A stretch of 64,000 nucleotides of DNA, taken from the NCBI GenBank assembly GCA_035695765.1, contig DASRRI010000028.1, positions 1 through 64,000 of the forward strand, in the 5' to 3' direction. This DNA comes from Dongia_A sp035695765 (GTDB lineage: Bacteria > Pseudomonadota > Alphaproteobacteria > Dongiales > Dongiaceae). Both the position numbers and the translations under genes were made by a program. How positions within the stretch are numbered: position 1 is the stretch's first letter; every line of letters begins with the position of its first letter. Under the pieces are notes generated by a model. That model did not search any database. It saw only the letters and a program-made list of their open reading frames with translations, and had not been told where the DNA came from. Below, one piece after another: positions 49,215 through 57,807 of this stretch.

Positions 49215-51127
49215 TACGCAGTCAGACGCTCGGCACTGCTCCGGCGCTTCACATATTTGAGGAGGATGGTGAGGGCGGCCGGTGTCACGCCGGAAATCCG
49301 CCCTGCCGCGCCCAGCGTCGCCGGCTTGGCGGCCTGGAGCTTCTGGCGGACTTCGGCGGACAGCGATGGAATCGCGGCGTAATCCAGACCTGCCGGCAGG
49401 CGCAGATCCTCGTCCCGCCGGAAAGCGCGGATGTCCGCCTCCTGGCGCTTGAGGTAGCCGGCATACTGGCCCTCGATCTCCAACTGCTCGCGGGCACTAG
49501 CCGATAGCCCGCCGATCTCCGGCCAGATAGCGGAGAGCCGGTCGAGGTCAACCTCTGGGTAGCCGAGCAATTCCAAAGCGGAGCGCCGGACCCCATCGAG
49601 ATTGATATTGAGCCCCTGCCCGCGCAGCTCGTTCGGCGTCGCGCTGACGCCCTGCAGCAGAACCCGCGCCGCATCGATGTCGGCCTTCTTGGCCCGGAAC
49701 GCGGTCAGGCGTCCTGACCCCACGCAACCGATTGCCGCGCCGCGCTCGGTCAAACGCTGGTCGGCATTGTCCTGGCGCAGATGCAGCCGGTATTCGGCGC
49801 GGGAGGTGAACATGCGATAGGGCTCGTTAGTGCCGCGGCTGACCAGATCGTCGACCAGGACGCCGACATAGGCTTCGGCCCGGTCGAGGACGAAACTCTC
49901 GCCCTGCCCGGCCGCGAGCCGCGCCGCATTGATCCCAGCCATCAGCCCCTGGGCCGCAGCTTCTTCGTAGCCGGTCGTCCCATTGATCTGGCCGGCAAAG
50001 AACAGGCCCGCGACCGCCTTGGTCTCGAGACTGGGCTTCAGGCTGCGCGGATCAACGAAATCATACTCGATCGCGTAGCCTGGCCGGATCATCTCCGCCT
50101 TCTCCAGGCCCGGAATGGTCTTGAGCAGCGCCCGCTGCACCTCTTCCGGCAGCGAGGTCGAGATGCCATTGGGATAGACGGTGGGATCGTCCAGCCCCTC
50201 CGGTTCCAGGAAGATCTGGTGCCGCACCTTGTCCGAGAAGCGCACCACCTTGTCCTCGATCGAGGGGCAATAACGCGGCCCGGTGCTCTCGATCTGGCCC
50301 GAATACATCGGCGAGCGGTGCAGGTTGGCGCGGATGAGGTCGTGCCCCGCGCCTGACGTATAGGTGATTCCGCAGGCGATCTGGGGCGTTTGGATCCGCT
50401 CCGTCAGGTACGACATCGGCTCGGGCGGGCTGTCGCCCGGCTGGCTGTCGAGCCCGGCCCAATCGATGGTGCGGCCGTCCAGGCGTGGCGGTGTGCCGGT
50501 CTTGAGCCGCCCCAGCGGGAAGCCCAGCCGCATCAGAGTCCCGGACAGCTTCAGCGCCGGCGCCTCGCCGACCCGGCCCGCCGGGATCTTCTTTTCCCCG
50601 CAATGGATCAGCCCGCGCAGGAAGGTGCCCGTGGTGAGGACCACGGCGCCGGTCGCGATGCGCTGACCCTGATCCGTGACGATGGCGGCAACCCGGCCGG
50701 CCGGGTCGATCTCGATATCGTCGATTCCGGCCGCCAGGATCTCGAGGTTCTGCTGTTCCGCCAGCAAGGCCTGGACCGCCTGGCGATAGAGCTTGCGGTC
50801 GGCCTGGGCGCGGGGGCCGCGGACGGCAGGTCCCTTGGACCGGTTCAGCATCCGGAACTGAATGCCGCCGCGGTCGATCGCGCGGCCCATGATGCCGTCC
50901 AGAGCATCGATCTCGCGGACCAGGTGCCCCTTGGCGAGGCCGCCGATGGCGGGGTTGCAGGACATTTCGCCGATCTTGGCCGGATCGTGGGTCACCAGGA
51001 GCGTGCGGGCGCCGAGGCGCGCAGCGGCAGCGGCCGCTTCGGTCCCAGCGTGACCGCCGCCTACAATCACGACATCGTAAGTCCCTGCTCCGCTTTGCAT
51101 TTTGTCCAAATGTTTCACGTGAAACAT
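49214..51127 (-). CDS. mnmG: tRNA uridine-5-carboxymethylaminomethyl modification enzyme MnmG
   Basis: 637 residues. The FAD motif is VIVGGGHAGTEAAAAAARLG, with MSCNPAIGGLAKGHLVREID and TGTFLRGLIHCG. With MnmE it makes cmnm5U34 in tRNAs. From the ATG at 51127 the first six residues (MFHVKH) are encoded by parS site 2; the real start may be the ATG at 51100 (MQSGAGTYDVV). It is third in the mnmE-mnmG-rsmG-parA-parB order. Confidence 0.97.
   Translation of the reverse strand: MFHVKHLDKMQSGAGTYDVVIVGGGHAGTEAAAAAARLGARTLLVTHDPAKIGEMSCNPAIGGLAKGHLVREIDALDGIMGRAIDRGGIQFRMLNRSKGPAVRGPRAQADRKLYRQAVQALLAEQQNLEILAAGIDDIEIDPAGRVAAIVTDQGQRIATGAVVLTTGTFLRGLIHCGEKKIPAGRVGEAPALKLSGTLMRLGFPLGRLKTGTPPRLDGRTIDWAGLDSQPGDSPPEPMSYLTERIQTPQIACGITYTSGAGHDLIRANLHRSPMYSGQIESTGPRYCPSIEDKVVRFSDKVRHQIFLEPEGLDDPTVYPNGISTSLPEEVQRALLKTIPGLEKAEMIRPGYAIEYDFVDPRSLKPSLETKAVAGLFFAGQINGTTGYEEAAAQGLMAGINAARLAAGQGESFVLDRAEAYVGVLVDDLVSRGTNEPYRMFTSRAEYRLHLRQDNADQRLTERGAAIGCVGSGRLTAFRAKKADIDAARVLLQGVSATPNELRGQGLNINLDGVRRSALELLGYPEVDLDRLSAIWPEIGGLSASAREQLEIEGQYAGYLKRQEADIRAFRRDEDLRLPAGLDYAAIPSLSAEVRQKLQAAKPATLGAAGRISGVTPAALTILLKYVKRRSSAERLTA
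51111..51126. promoter_or_regulatory. parS site 2 (at the mnmG start)
   Basis: The perfect 16-bp parS palindrome TGTTTCACGTGAAACA between mnmE and mnmG, overlapping the first annotated mnmG codons. Confidence 0.97.
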
Positions 51128-51130
51128 CGG

Positions 51131-52456
51131 CTATTTGCCGATGCAGAATTCCTTGAAGATCAGGTCCAGCACGTCTTCCACATCGACCCGGCCCGCGATC
51201 TTGCCAATCGCGCGGACCGCCAGCCGCAAATCCTCGGCCTTGAGTTCGAGCTGCCCGGCCACTTGCGCCCGGTCCAGCGCCGCCTTCGCCTCCTCGACCG
51301 CCGCCCGGTGGCGCGCCCGGGTCAGGAGCTCCGCCCCACCCATCGCGCCTTTCGCCGCCGCCGCAATCGCATCGACCAGCGGTTCCAGGCCAAGCCCGGT
51401 CTTGCAGGACAGCTTCAGCGCCCGGCGGCCCTCGACCGCGATCGGTTGCGGCTCCCGCAATAAGTCGGCCTTGTTCACCACACAGAGGACGTCATCGTCA
51501 ATCAGCTTCGCGGTTTCCGTATCGACCGCAGGCCACGCGCCGCCATCGAACACCAGCAATTTGAGGTCCGCATGCTCCGCGCGGGCCAAGGCGCGGCGCA
51601 CGCCCTCGGCCTCGATCTCGTCGGCGGTGGCGCGCAGGCCAGCGGTGTCGGCGAGGGTCACGGGATAGCCAGAAATATCCATCCGCACCTCGATGACGTC
51701 GCGGGTGGTGCCGGCGATGCTCGAGACGATGGCCGCCTCGCGTTGCGCTAACATGTTGAGAATACTAGACTTTCCGACATTGGGCGCACCCAAGATGGCG
51801 ATCGTCAGGCCGTCGCGCAGCCGCTCGGCCGCATGTCCCGCCAACTCGGCCGTCAATGTCTGGACGATCGTCTCAATTTCCAGCTCAATCGAAGAGAGCA
51901 ATTGTCGCGGCAAATCTTCATCGGGAAAATCGATATAGGCCTCGAGCCGCGCCAGCACGCGCGTCAGGTCCGTGCGCCAGGATTCGAGACGGCGGCTGAG
52001 CGCCCCCTCCGCCTGGCGCAAGGCCTGGCGGCGCTGCATCTCGGTCTCCGCCGCGATCAGGTCAGCGATGCCTTCGACCTGCGCCAGATCGAGCTTGTCG
52101 TTGTCGAACGCGCGGCGCGTGAACTCGCCGGGCTCGGCCAGGCGCAAGCCGCCGATCCGCCCAAGTGCCGAGAGCGCCGCGGCGATCACTGCTGGCCCGC
52201 CATGTAGATGCAGCTCCGCCACATCTTCGCCGGTGAAGGAATGCGGCGCCGGAAACCAAAGGACCAGCGCATCGTCGATCGGCGTGTGGTCCGGACTGAT
52301 CAGCCGGCGCAAGGTCGCCGCGCGTGGCTTCGGCAAGTCGCGCTCTGTCAGCGTATCCAACACAGCGCCTGCCTGCGGTCCGGAGATGCGCACAACCGCC
52401 ACGCCCGAGCGCCCCGCCGGCGTCGCCAATGCGAAGATGGTGTCAGTGCTGGACAT
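51131..52456 (-). CDS. mnmE: tRNA modification GTPase MnmE
   Basis: 441 residues from the ATG at 52456 (MSSTDTIFALATPAGRSGVA); an ATG four codons earlier is also open. The N-terminal tetrahydrofolate-binding domain is followed by the G domain (GAPNVGKSSILNML, DTAGLR, NKADLL) and the invariant C-terminal CIGK. It works with MnmG on wobble uridines. It ends 4 bp before mnmG. Confidence 0.97.
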   Translation of the reverse strand: MSSTDTIFALATPAGRSGVAVVRISGPQAGAVLDTLTERDLPKPRAATLRRLISPDHTPIDDALVLWFPAPHSFTGEDVAELHLHGGPAVIAAALSALGRIGGLRLAEPGEFTRRAFDNDKLDLAQVEGIADLIAAETEMQRRQALRQAEGALSRRLESWRTDLTRVLARLEAYIDFPDEDLPRQLLSSIELEIETIVQTLTAELAGHAAERLRDGLTIAILGAPNVGKSSILNMLAQREAAIVSSIAGTTRDVIEVRMDISGYPVTLADTAGLRATADEIEAEGVRRALARAEHADLKLLVFDGGAWPAVDTETAKLIDDDVLCVVNKADLLREPQPIAVEGRRALKLSCKTGLGLEPLVDAIAAAAKGAMGGAELLTRARHRAAVEEAKAALDRAQVAGQLELKAEDLRLAVRAIGKIAGRVDVEDVLDLIFKEFCIGK

Positions 52457-52529
52457 GATGCGCGGCACTCCTCCTCCGCGCGTTTATATAGCACTGGCAT
52501 TGGCACTGGCACCGCCACCGCCCTCGACT

Positions 52530-52675
52530 GTCACTGCCGGCTCCAGCTTGGCGAAGAACTTCTCCACCTGGCCGCGCTTCAACTGCTTGCGCACAAATAC
52601 CTGCCCAGCAGCGTCAACCCCGTGAACCTGGAAAATGCTCTTCGCCAGATCCAAGCCAATCATGATAGTCTTCAT
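52530..52675 (-). mobile_element. IS110-family transposase remnant (N-terminus only)
   Basis: MKTIMIGLDLAKSIFQVHGV and VRKQLKRGQVEKFFAKLEP are the typical IS110 DEDD start with the first catalytic Asp. After ~46 codons the match breaks into low-complexity VEGGGG and alternating GC/CA repeats (TGGCATTGGCACTGGCACC). The leader at 52676-52760, containing a CCTGGTG...CACCAGG dyad, looks like the 5' noncoding end of such an element. Confidence 0.7.
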
Positions 52676-52865
52676 AGCGGACGGCTCCTTTGCCTGGTGG
52701 TGTTCACACTCACCAGGTTGGCACATCGCGATGCCGTCGGGGGCCGTCCACCCTATCATCCCGGCCGAACCGCCCTCGGGTCCGCGCTGTGCGCGGCCCA
52801 AGGACAGGCTCAGCGGTGAGAGCCGGACCCATACGCCCCATCAGCGCGAAGGCATTGCCGCATAG

Positions 52866-52886
52866 GCCCCGGGTCAAGCCCGGGGT
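52866..52886. repeat. REP palindrome used as insertion target
   Basis: CCCCGGG-TCAAG-CCCGGGG, a common alphaproteobacterial REP core, followed by TGATGG. The IS1111-type element begins a few bp downstream, and the REP tail (ACATGACATAAGGGG) continues at 54327 behind the element. Confidence 0.65.
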
Positions 52887-52970
52887 GATGGGATGGACCT
52901 TCCCGCTTTTCGGAGATGGGGTACGGTTTGTGTGTGAAGCGAACCGACCCAACCGAGAAGGGGAAGGCCC

Positions 52971-54008
52971 ATGAGCGAGATTAACCTTGTGTCGATCGAT
53001 CTGGCAAAGCGCGTTTTTCAAGTGGAAGCGTCCGATGCGTCCGGGCGCCGGCTGTGGGAGCGCCGGGTATGGCGGGAGGAGCTGGCCGAGCTGATCGGCT
53101 CATTGCCGGCGACGACGATCGCGATGGAGGCCTGCGCCACGGCGCACCACTGGGGCCGGCAGTTTTCGGCCATGGGCCACGCGATCCAACTGATCCCGCC
53201 GCCGGCGGTGTCGCGGCTGGTCGACCGGCGCAAGAAGAACGATCGCAGCGACACGCGAGCGATCCGCAAGGCGGCCGGCGACGAGGACGTTCGGGCGGTG
53301 CCGCTGAAGAGCATGCAGAGCCAGGCCGAGCAGTTTGAGCATCGGGTGCGCGAGCAGTGGGTGCATCAGCGGACGGCGACCATCAACCAGCTGCGCGCCA
53401 TGCTGGGTGAGTTCGGCATCGTGCTGCCCAAGGGTGCGGGCGTGCTGCTGAGCCGGCGGGCCGATCTGCTGGCTGACCGGCGGCTGGCCGGCATGGACCG
53501 CCTGGAGCGGCTGATGGGAGCGCAGTTCGATCTGCTCGAGCGGCTCAGCGCGATGATCGACGAGGCCGATCGACGGCTGCGTCAGTTGGCCCGCACCTCG
53601 CCGGTGGCCCGCCGGCTGACCAGCATCCCCGGCGTCGGCCCGGTGATCTCCACCGCCATGGCCGCCGCCGTGCCCGATGCCCAGGCGTTCGCCAACGGCC
53701 GCGCCTTCGCCGCGGCGCTCGGCCTGGTGCCGTCACAGCATTCCAGTGGCCAAACCGTGCGGCTCGGACCGATCACCAAGCGCGGCAGCCGATACCTGCG
53801 GGCCAACCTGGTGCATGGCGCGCGCTCGCTGCTGACGCGCGTCAAGCGCAGCGCCGCCGAGCCCAGCGATGGCCTGATGGTCTGGGCCAGGGGCCTGCTT
53901 GGCAGGATGCACTGGAACAACGCCGTGGTCGCCGTTGCCAACAAGCTGGCCCGCATCATCTGGGCGCTGATGGCCAACGGCGGCCTCTATCGCCCGCGAC
54001 CGGCCTGA
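52971..54008 (+). CDS. IS110/IS1111-family DEDD transposase
   Basis: 345 residues. The RuvC-like DEDD N-terminal domain contains VSIDLAKRVFQVEASDASG (first Asp), TTIAMEACATAHHWG (Glu) and RKKNDRSDTRAIRKAAG (Asp pair). The C-terminal Tnp_2 domain has SIPGVGPVISTAMAAA and LVPSQHSSGQTVRLGPITK with the catalytic-type Ser. The frame is intact, so the element may be active. These recombinases are guided by an RNA from the element's own noncoding end. Confidence 0.93.
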   Translation: MSEINLVSIDLAKRVFQVEASDASGRRLWERRVWREELAELIGSLPATTIAMEACATAHHWGRQFSAMGHAIQLIPPPAVSRLVDRRKKNDRSDTRAIRKAAGDEDVRAVPLKSMQSQAEQFEHRVREQWVHQRTATINQLRAMLGEFGIVLPKGAGVLLSRRADLLADRRLAGMDRLERLMGAQFDLLERLSAMIDEADRRLRQLARTSPVARRLTSIPGVGPVISTAMAAAVPDAQAFANGRAFAAALGLVPSQHSSGQTVRLGPITKRGSRYLRANLVHGARSLLTRVKRSAAEPSDGLMVWARGLLGRMHWNNAVVAVANKLARIIWALMANGGLYRPRPA

Positions 54009-54312
54009 ACCACGAAGGAGCCCGCCCAACCGCCGGGAGACCCCCTATGAAACCACCGCCAGCCACCAGCCAAACCTGAGGATCCGTGCCGCTCTCCGAA
54101 CGCAAGACGATCTCATGGACTCCGACCGCGGATATCCGCGGCGGCGCGCAGGCCGTTATCTGTCATGCTTCCGTCATTCAGGACGTCGGGGTGATCTGGC
54201 CGCGCTTCCCGCTTCGGCTTCCCATGATGGCGACGGGCTTCCCGAACCCACAGCCCGAGAAACGCCGGATACATGTACGCTTCCGCAACGCCATGAGGTT
54301 TCCCTTGCGGCA
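54009..54312 (+). ncRNA. Candidate guide (bridge/seek) RNA region of the IS1111-type element
   Basis: In IS1111-type elements the guide RNA is encoded after the transposase. Here CGGGGTGAT (54187-54195) equals the left target flank (52881-52889). TGTCATG (54161-54167) is the reverse complement of the right target flank CATGACA (54328-54334). The two segments are 20 bp apart. RNA boundaries cannot be set by eye. No protein-coding gene is supported here. Confidence 0.4.
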
Positions 54313-54369
54313 GCGGGAAGGTCCATACATGACATAAGGGGAATGTTGTGAGAGCGCGTGGCGCCGCCG

Positions 54370-54741
54370 CTACCTTTTCAAATCCTCCGGCACTTTGTCC
54401 GTCGGCTGCAGCATCAGGCGCTCGACGCGTTTGCCGGCGATGAGGTGGGTCTGCAGGATTTCTTCGGCGTCCTCGATCGAGTGGTATGAGTACCAGACGC
54501 CCTCCGGGTAGATCACCATGGTGGGGCCAAGCTCGCAGCGGTCGAGGCACAGTGCCTGGTTGATGCGCACGCTGTCGAGGCCAAGCTCCTTCGCGCGTGC
54601 TTTCATGTAGTTGCGCAACCGTTCCGATCCTTTTCTTTTGCAGCAGCCGCGCGGGTGGCCTTCCGGCCGCTCGTTGACGCAGCAGAACACGTGCGCCTCG
54701 TAATAGGGCGCGGGATCGCCTGGCTTCTTGCGATCGGACAT
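54370..54741 (-). CDS. Thioredoxin-like [2Fe-2S] ferredoxin
   Basis: 123 residues. Cysteines C20/C21, C33/C34, C65 and C69 (CLDRCELGP) match the pattern of thioredoxin-fold [2Fe-2S] ferredoxins (Shethna/Fer2_BFD-unlike group), as does HVFCCVNERPEGHPRGCC. It probably transfers electrons in the cytoplasm; the partner is unknown. It starts 19 codons before the Cys pair at the ATG 54741 and has no operon partner. Confidence 0.85.
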   Translation of the reverse strand: MSDRKKPGDPAPYYEAHVFCCVNERPEGHPRGCCKRKGSERLRNYMKARAKELGLDSVRINQALCLDRCELGPTMVIYPEGVWYSYHSIEDAEEILQTHLIAGKRVERLMLQPTDKVPEDLKR

Positions 54742-54998
54742 GATTGCTATCGGCTCCGTCCATTCATTTTAGGTGCGGCACTCTACGGGCGAACAGCGGT
54801 GGCCGCAAATCCGCACGGCGCCGCGAGCGGTGCCGGTTTTTTGCGCAAAACCATCAACTTGGTCCTGGATCGCCGCGCAAATGTATAGGTCGGCAAGCCA
54901 GGCCCAGATCATTAATCTCACGCTCATATCTTTTAACTAAAGTGCACGCGTCGAGCAAAAGTACGGCCGAGCAAAAAATACGGACGGGAGGGGGACCT

Positions 54999-55556
54999 GT
55001 GATTCGTGCGTTGCTTCTTCAGATGAAGCCATCCTGGCGGCTGATCAGCCGGATGGCCGGGGCTTTCGCTTTGCTGGTCGTCTTGTCCCATTGGCATGCG
55101 GAAGCGGGTTCCGGAACGTTGCCGGCCCCGCACAGCTCGCCCATCCTCACCGTGACCGGCGCGATCGCGAACACCAATGCCGCCGGCAGCGCCACATTCG
55201 ATGACGCCATGCTGGCCGCCCTGCCGCGCCACAGGATCGTCACCGGGACACCGTGGTACGATGAGCCGCGCACCTTCGAGGGACCACTGCTGCGTGACGT
55301 GCTCGCCGCCGCCGGCGCTAACGGAAAGACGCTGCGCGTGGAGGCGCTCAATGACTATGCGGCGTCGGTTCCGTTCGCCGACGCGCTCGCCTACGACGTC
55401 ATCGTGGCGGACCGGATCGACGGCAAGCCGATCCCGGTGCGCGAGCGCGGGCCGCTCTTCATCATCTATCCGTTCGATCAGGTGCCGGCCCTGAAGACCG
55501 AGGAGTTCTATCAGCGCGCAGTCTGGCAGGTGAAATCGATCGAGGTTCAGCATTGA
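54999..55556 (+). CDS. Periplasmic molybdopterin-fold (SUOX-like) protein
   Basis: 185 residues, starting at a GTG with an excellent ribosome site (GGGAGGGGG); an ATG at 55023 is the alternative. A signal anchor (AGAFALLVVLSHWHAEA) precedes a small sulfite-oxidase/YedY-like Moco-fold domain: ILTVTGAIANTN, TFEGPLLRDVLAAAGANGK and AYDVIVADRIDGKPIPVRER. The conserved catalytic Cys of real SUOX enzymes is absent, so it is more likely a ligand-binding or sensory relative. It sits 19 bp before a histidine kinase gene, with which it is surely co-transcribed. Confidence 0.75.
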   Translation: MIRALLLQMKPSWRLISRMAGAFALLVVLSHWHAEAGSGTLPAPHSSPILTVTGAIANTNAAGSATFDDAMLAALPRHRIVTGTPWYDEPRTFEGPLLRDVLAAAGANGKTLRVEALNDYAASVPFADALAYDVIVADRIDGKPIPVRERGPLFIIYPFDQVPALKTEEFYQRAVWQVKSIEVQH

Positions 55557-55575
55557 CCAATACGGCTGGGCAGCG

Positions 55576-57051
55576 ATGAAGGCAGCGCGCAACCTGGCAT
55601 CGTCCGGCGCCTCGGTGCGCCAGATGCGCCGGGTCGTCATCGGGATGGTCTCGGTCTTGTGCCTTGCACTGGTGACCGCCGCCGGGCTCGAATATCTCGA
55701 ATCGCGCCACATCGACTCGCTCATCGGCTATTCGGAGGACAACGCTTCCTGGGCGGTCCATCAGCTCGAGACCGAGCAGCAGCGCCTCGAGCTCGCCCTG
55801 CTCCGCGCCAAGGACGGAGCCCCCGGCGCGCTGCAGGACGCCGCGCTGCGCTACGAGATCTTCGCCAGCCGGCAGAACGTCCTCGCTACCGGCGCGTTCC
55901 GCCGCAAGCTGCATGAGCTTCCTGCCTATGGCGCGCTGATGGCGGCGTTCGACGCATTCTTCGCGCGCTACGACCCGATGATCGCCGACGGATTGCAGCC
56001 GCGCGAAATCGACCCGCTGCTGGCCGGTGCGGCCGCGATGTATCAGCCGAGCCACGCGCTGGTGCTGTCCGAAAATGCCATGCTGAACCAGGCTGAGACC
56101 GACGCCCGCGCACATGCCGAAAGCGTGGAGGACATTTCGAGGGTGATCATCTCCGGCCTTGGCCTCGCGGTGTTGTGCTTCGCGGGCTATGCCTTCGCGG
56201 TGCTGCGGCGCGCGGAGAAGTTCGAGCTGGCCCTCGCGCGGTCCGATCACGTGCTGCGCAGCGCGCTCCACGAAGCGCAGGGCGCGAACGCGGCCAAGTC
56301 CTCCTTCCTCGCCAATATGAGCCACGAGCTGCGCACGCCGCTGAATGCGGTGATCGGCTTCTCCGAGTTCCTCGAGATTTCTGCCGCCGAAAAGCTGGAT
56401 GAGCACCAGCGCGGCTATCTGCGCGACATCCGCGCCAGCGGCCGGCACCTGCTCGATATCCTCAGCAGCATCCTCGAGCTTTCAAAGATGGAAGCGGGCA
56501 AGGTGGAGCTCCAGATCGATCAGGTTGCGCCGGGCACAGTGATCGAGGAGTGCGTGCGCATGCTGTCATGCAAGTTTTCGCAGAAGGGCGTCAGCCTGGA
56601 GACCACCGCACTCGATGACTTGCCGCCGATCCTCGGTGACCAGACGCGTCTGCGCCAGATCTTCCTCAACCTGATGTCGAATGCCGTCAACTATTCGAGC
56701 GAGGGCGGCCGCGTCAGCATCCGGGGCGAGGCAGCAGGCGGCTTTGTCACGCTGCGGGTGGAGGATGAAGGGATTGGCATGCACAGCGCGGATATCGAGA
56801 TCGCGCTCCGGCCGTTCGAGCGCATCCGCAACGCGCAGACCTCCAACCAGGACGGCGTCGGCCTCGGCCTCACCATCGTCAAGACCCTGGTCGACATCCA
56901 TGGCGGTCAGCTCGAGATCGAATCGGAGATCGGCCGCGGCACCCTGGTCGCCGTCCGCCTGCCCGCCGGATCGCGGCCCAACGGCGCGCACCCCCATGCG
57001 TCGCACAGCATGCCGGTGCATGCCCTCCAGCCCGCCATCGCGACCGATTAA
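55576..57051 (+). CDS. Membrane sensor histidine kinase
   Basis: 491 residues. Two membrane helices (~20-40 and ~190-210) enclose a ~145-residue periplasmic helical sensor. The HisKA domain carries His250 in FLANMSHELRTPLNAV, and HATPase boxes are complete: N (FLNLMSNAVNYSSEGG), G1 (VEDEGIGM), G2 (GVGLGLTIVK). No response regulator is adjacent. The preceding Moco-fold periplasmic gene probably supplies the signal input. Confidence 0.92.
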   Translation: MKAARNLASSGASVRQMRRVVIGMVSVLCLALVTAAGLEYLESRHIDSLIGYSEDNASWAVHQLETEQQRLELALLRAKDGAPGALQDAALRYEIFASRQNVLATGAFRRKLHELPAYGALMAAFDAFFARYDPMIADGLQPREIDPLLAGAAAMYQPSHALVLSENAMLNQAETDARAHAESVEDISRVIISGLGLAVLCFAGYAFAVLRRAEKFELALARSDHVLRSALHEAQGANAAKSSFLANMSHELRTPLNAVIGFSEFLEISAAEKLDEHQRGYLRDIRASGRHLLDILSSILELSKMEAGKVELQIDQVAPGTVIEECVRMLSCKFSQKGVSLETTALDDLPPILGDQTRLRQIFLNLMSNAVNYSSEGGRVSIRGEAAGGFVTLRVEDEGIGMHSADIEIALRPFERIRNAQTSNQDGVGLGLTIVKTLVDIHGGQLEIESEIGRGTLVAVRLPAGSRPNGAHPHASHSMPVHALQPAIATD

Positions 57052-57068
57052 AGCGGGGTCAGGGGCGG

Positions 57069-57317
57069 CTATTTCTTCTTGGCGGCGTTCGGGTCGGAGA
57101 ATTGCTGCCAGAACATCTTCTGCATCTGCTCCAGGTTGGAGATGCCGGCCGGCAGCCAGGTCTTGATCAAGGTCTCCGGATCCATCGAGCGCATCGCCGC
57201 CATCATGCGGTCCTGCATCTCCCCCATCACCGCTTCCTGCATCGGCTGCACATTCGGCAACCCCATGAAGGTCCGCGCCTCATCCGGCGTGCAATCGATG
57301 TCGATATGGATTTTCAT
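57069..57317 (-). CDS. DUF6489 family protein
   Basis: 82 residues: MKIHIDIDCTPDEARTFMGL, PNVQPMQEAVMGEMQDRM, SMDPETLIKTWLPAGI and QKMFWQQF. The sequence matches a small conserved alphaproteobacterial protein, DUF6489, of unknown role. It is convergent with the histidine kinase gene. Confidence 0.8.
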   Translation of the reverse strand: MKIHIDIDCTPDEARTFMGLPNVQPMQEAVMGEMQDRMMAAMRSMDPETLIKTWLPAGISNLEQMQKMFWQQFSDPNAAKKK

Positions 57318-57428
57318 GGGCGCCCCTCCCGGTCTCCAGCTGCACCATCAATGTAGGCCCACGACACAGCGGAGGGCAAATACTGGCCGCCAGTTAAGAA
57401 CGAGAAGCGCTCGGATACCGGTTGCTGC

Positions 57429-57446
57429 TATATCAGCACTGATATA
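57429..57446. promoter_or_regulatory. Palindromic operator of the toxin-antitoxin pair
   Basis: TATATCAG-CA-CTGATATA is an 18-bp palindrome, 23 bp before the toxin start, overlapping a likely -10 element (TATAAA, 57443-57448). Antitoxins of the XRE type normally bind such sites to repress their own operon. Confidence 0.75.
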
Positions 57447-57468
57447 AACTGCGCTGCGGGGGGTTGGC

Positions 57469-57807
57469 ATGAGAGAAACCAAGGTCGCGGTTTTCTTGGG
57501 GGACACATACCGCGTCATCTGTGAGTTTCCAGGCGACGCGCGGAGGGCGGCCGGTTATCAGATCGGCCGTATACAGGAAGGAAGCGAGCCCGACGACTGG
57601 AAGCCGTTTTCGACCATAGGCCCAAACGTGCGAGAGATTCGGATTCGAGAGAGAAGTGGCGCGTTTCGCATTATCTATCAAGCCACCCTCCCGGATGTCG
57701 TGTTGGTGCTAAACGCTTTTCGGAAGTCGACACAGAAGACGCCGCAGCATGAGATAGACAAGGCGCGTGCTCGGTTGAGCGACTACATGGCGCGAGGTGC
57801 AAAATGA
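57469..57807 (+). CDS. HigB/RelE-type toxin (phage Gp49-like family)
   Basis: 112 residues. The core is KPFSTIGPNVREIRIRERSG, AFRIIYQATLPDVVLVLNAF and RKSTQKTPQHEIDKARARL, the ribosome-dependent mRNA interferase-like fold with basic catalytic residues (Arg, Lys). It is followed by its antitoxin with a 4-nt overlap (ATGA). The toxin-first order is the HigBA arrangement. Confidence 0.88.
   Translation: MRETKVAVFLGDTYRVICEFPGDARRAAGYQIGRIQEGSEPDDWKPFSTIGPNVREIRIRERSGAFRIIYQATLPDVVLVLNAFRKSTQKTPQHEIDKARARLSDYMARGAK

Larger units (their letters stand above)
52893..54326 (+). mobile_element. IS1111-type (IS110 superfamily) insertion sequence
   Basis: Subterminal inverted repeats ATGGACCTTCCCGC (52893-52906) and GCGGGAAGGTCCAT (54313-54326) are exact over 14 bp, a mark of the IS1111 subgroup. 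One intact transposase gene sits near the left end and ~300 bp of noncoding DNA follow it. No target duplication is visible, as usual for the superfamily. The flanks rejoin to a REP-like sequence. Confidence 0.8.
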
